From an uncultured Chryseolinea sp. (lineage in GTDB: Bacteria > Bacteroidota > Bacteroidia > Cytophagales > Cyclobacteriaceae): a stretch of DNA of 6,396 nucleotides. How positions within the stretch are numbered: the first letter of the stretch is position 1; each line of letters begins with the position of its first letter. Below the pieces are notes generated by a model, which was given only the letters and a program-made list of their open reading frames with translations, ran no database searches and had not been told where the DNA came from. Location: NCBI GenBank assembly GCA_946478915.1, contig CAMLER010000305.1, positions 1 to 6,396 on the forward strand, read 5' to 3'. The position numbers and the translations under genes are program-made. Below, one piece after another: positions 5,992 to 6,396 of this stretch.

Positions 5992-6396
5992 ATGGCAGGA
6001 ACTGAAGACGTAAATTCCGTATTGGATTCCGGGACCTATGAGATCATCCGGAAGCGGCTGGAAGAACAACGATTGGACCTGGTGGAACGACTCGCGAAGC
6101 TGAATAGTGCGCGTAAGAAAATTTTCAGTTCCACAGGTTTTCAACTGATCGGTAATCAACGCATAACTACCCTAAACAGCGGAGTGGCACGCGGTATTAT
6201 GGCGTTTGGAGATCTAACGCTTTTTGGATACAACGTTCACTTCGGGCTGCGCGAGAACATCAAGCTTAGCGATGTATTCAGCATCTATAAATTCAATGGT
6301 GATCACTTTGATCCGCAGCCCTTATCGTTGATCGACGATGAGAATTTTAAGACTGACTTCAGCAATCTTTACAAATACTACCGGGACTCCATTTTT
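5992..6396 (+). CDS. N-terminus of a DUF3686 / 'DNA repair ATPase'-like AAA-type protein, truncated by the window end
   Basis: An open frame starts at ATG 5992 and runs 135 codons to the last base with no stop, so the 3' end is missing. It begins MAGTEDVNSVLDSGTYEIIRKR, followed by a charged helical stretch (residues ~15-45, LEEQRLDLVERLAKLNSARKKIF). A strand-rich part follows, with the features FQLIGNQRITTLN, LTLFGYNVHFGL and LSDVFSIYKFNGDHF. The visible end is NLYKYYRDSIF. This order (GTYEIIRKRL, ITT, FGYNVH, DVFS, LYKYY) is recognisable as the N-terminal region of large Bacteroidota and proteobacterial proteins annotated as DNA repair ATPases, whose AAA-type ATPase core lies further downstream. 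Walker motifs are therefore not visible here, and catalytic activity is inferred from the family only. The gene has the same orientation as the flotillin operon, 134 bp after it. That context suggests a motor for the PspA/flotillin assembly more than a repair enzyme. Confidence 0.7.
   Translation, partial: MAGTEDVNSVLDSGTYEIIRKRLEEQRLDLVERLAKLNSARKKIFSSTGFQLIGNQRITTLNSGVARGIMAFGDLTLFGYNVHFGLRENIKLSDVFSIYKFNGDHFDPQPLSLIDDENFKTDFSNLYKYYRDSIF

Noticed and set aside
1..6396. CRISPR array, tRNA, rRNA, insertion sequence or phage genes
   Set aside because: No spaced direct repeats, no RNA-gene sequence and no transposase, integrase or structural phage motif was seen. Almost the whole window is explained by the listed genes.

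Overview
The window looks like chromosomal DNA from a member of the Bacteroidota, probably a Cytophagales-type environmental bacterium. The evidence is moderate GC with A-rich, Shine-Dalgarno-poor gene leaders, two promoters that fit the Bacteroidota consensus (TTG/TTTG, about 19-20 bp, then TAnnTTTG), and Bacteroidota-like versions of every protein. The lineage is inferred from these features and was not tested by a search.

Layout: (1) Up to 1130, plus strand: the 3' part of a GH32 fructan hydrolase gene (levanase / exo-inulinase type). Its N-terminus lies outside the window. (2) 1177-1854, minus strand: an XRE-family regulator with a C-terminal region resembling a degenerate LexA/S24 sensor. 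It converges on the GH32 gene. (3) 1855-1956: a compact divergent control region with two back-to-back promoters and nested inverted repeats. (4) 1957-5857, plus strand: four closely spaced genes encoding a YbjN/CesT-like small protein, a PspA/IM30 membrane-remodelling protein, a three-TM YqiJ-like OB-fold protein and a YqiK-like flotillin. (5) 5858-5991: a 134-bp gap with small inverted repeats and repeated GTGA motifs. (6) 5992 to the window end: the first 135 codons of a large protein whose N-terminus resembles the DUF3686 AAA-type 'DNA repair ATPase' family.

The most interesting unit is 1855-6396. It combines a divergently transcribed regulator, a chaperone-like small protein, an ESCRT-III-superfamily membrane protein, a paired OB-fold/flotillin membrane scaffold and a large ATPase. 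By analogy with PspA and YqiJ/YqiK families, the likely theme is surveillance or repair of the inner membrane, with the ATPase as a possible remodelling motor. The functional link is inferred from family knowledge and gene order. The sequence directly shows the gene order, the domain-level resemblance and the regulatory DNA.
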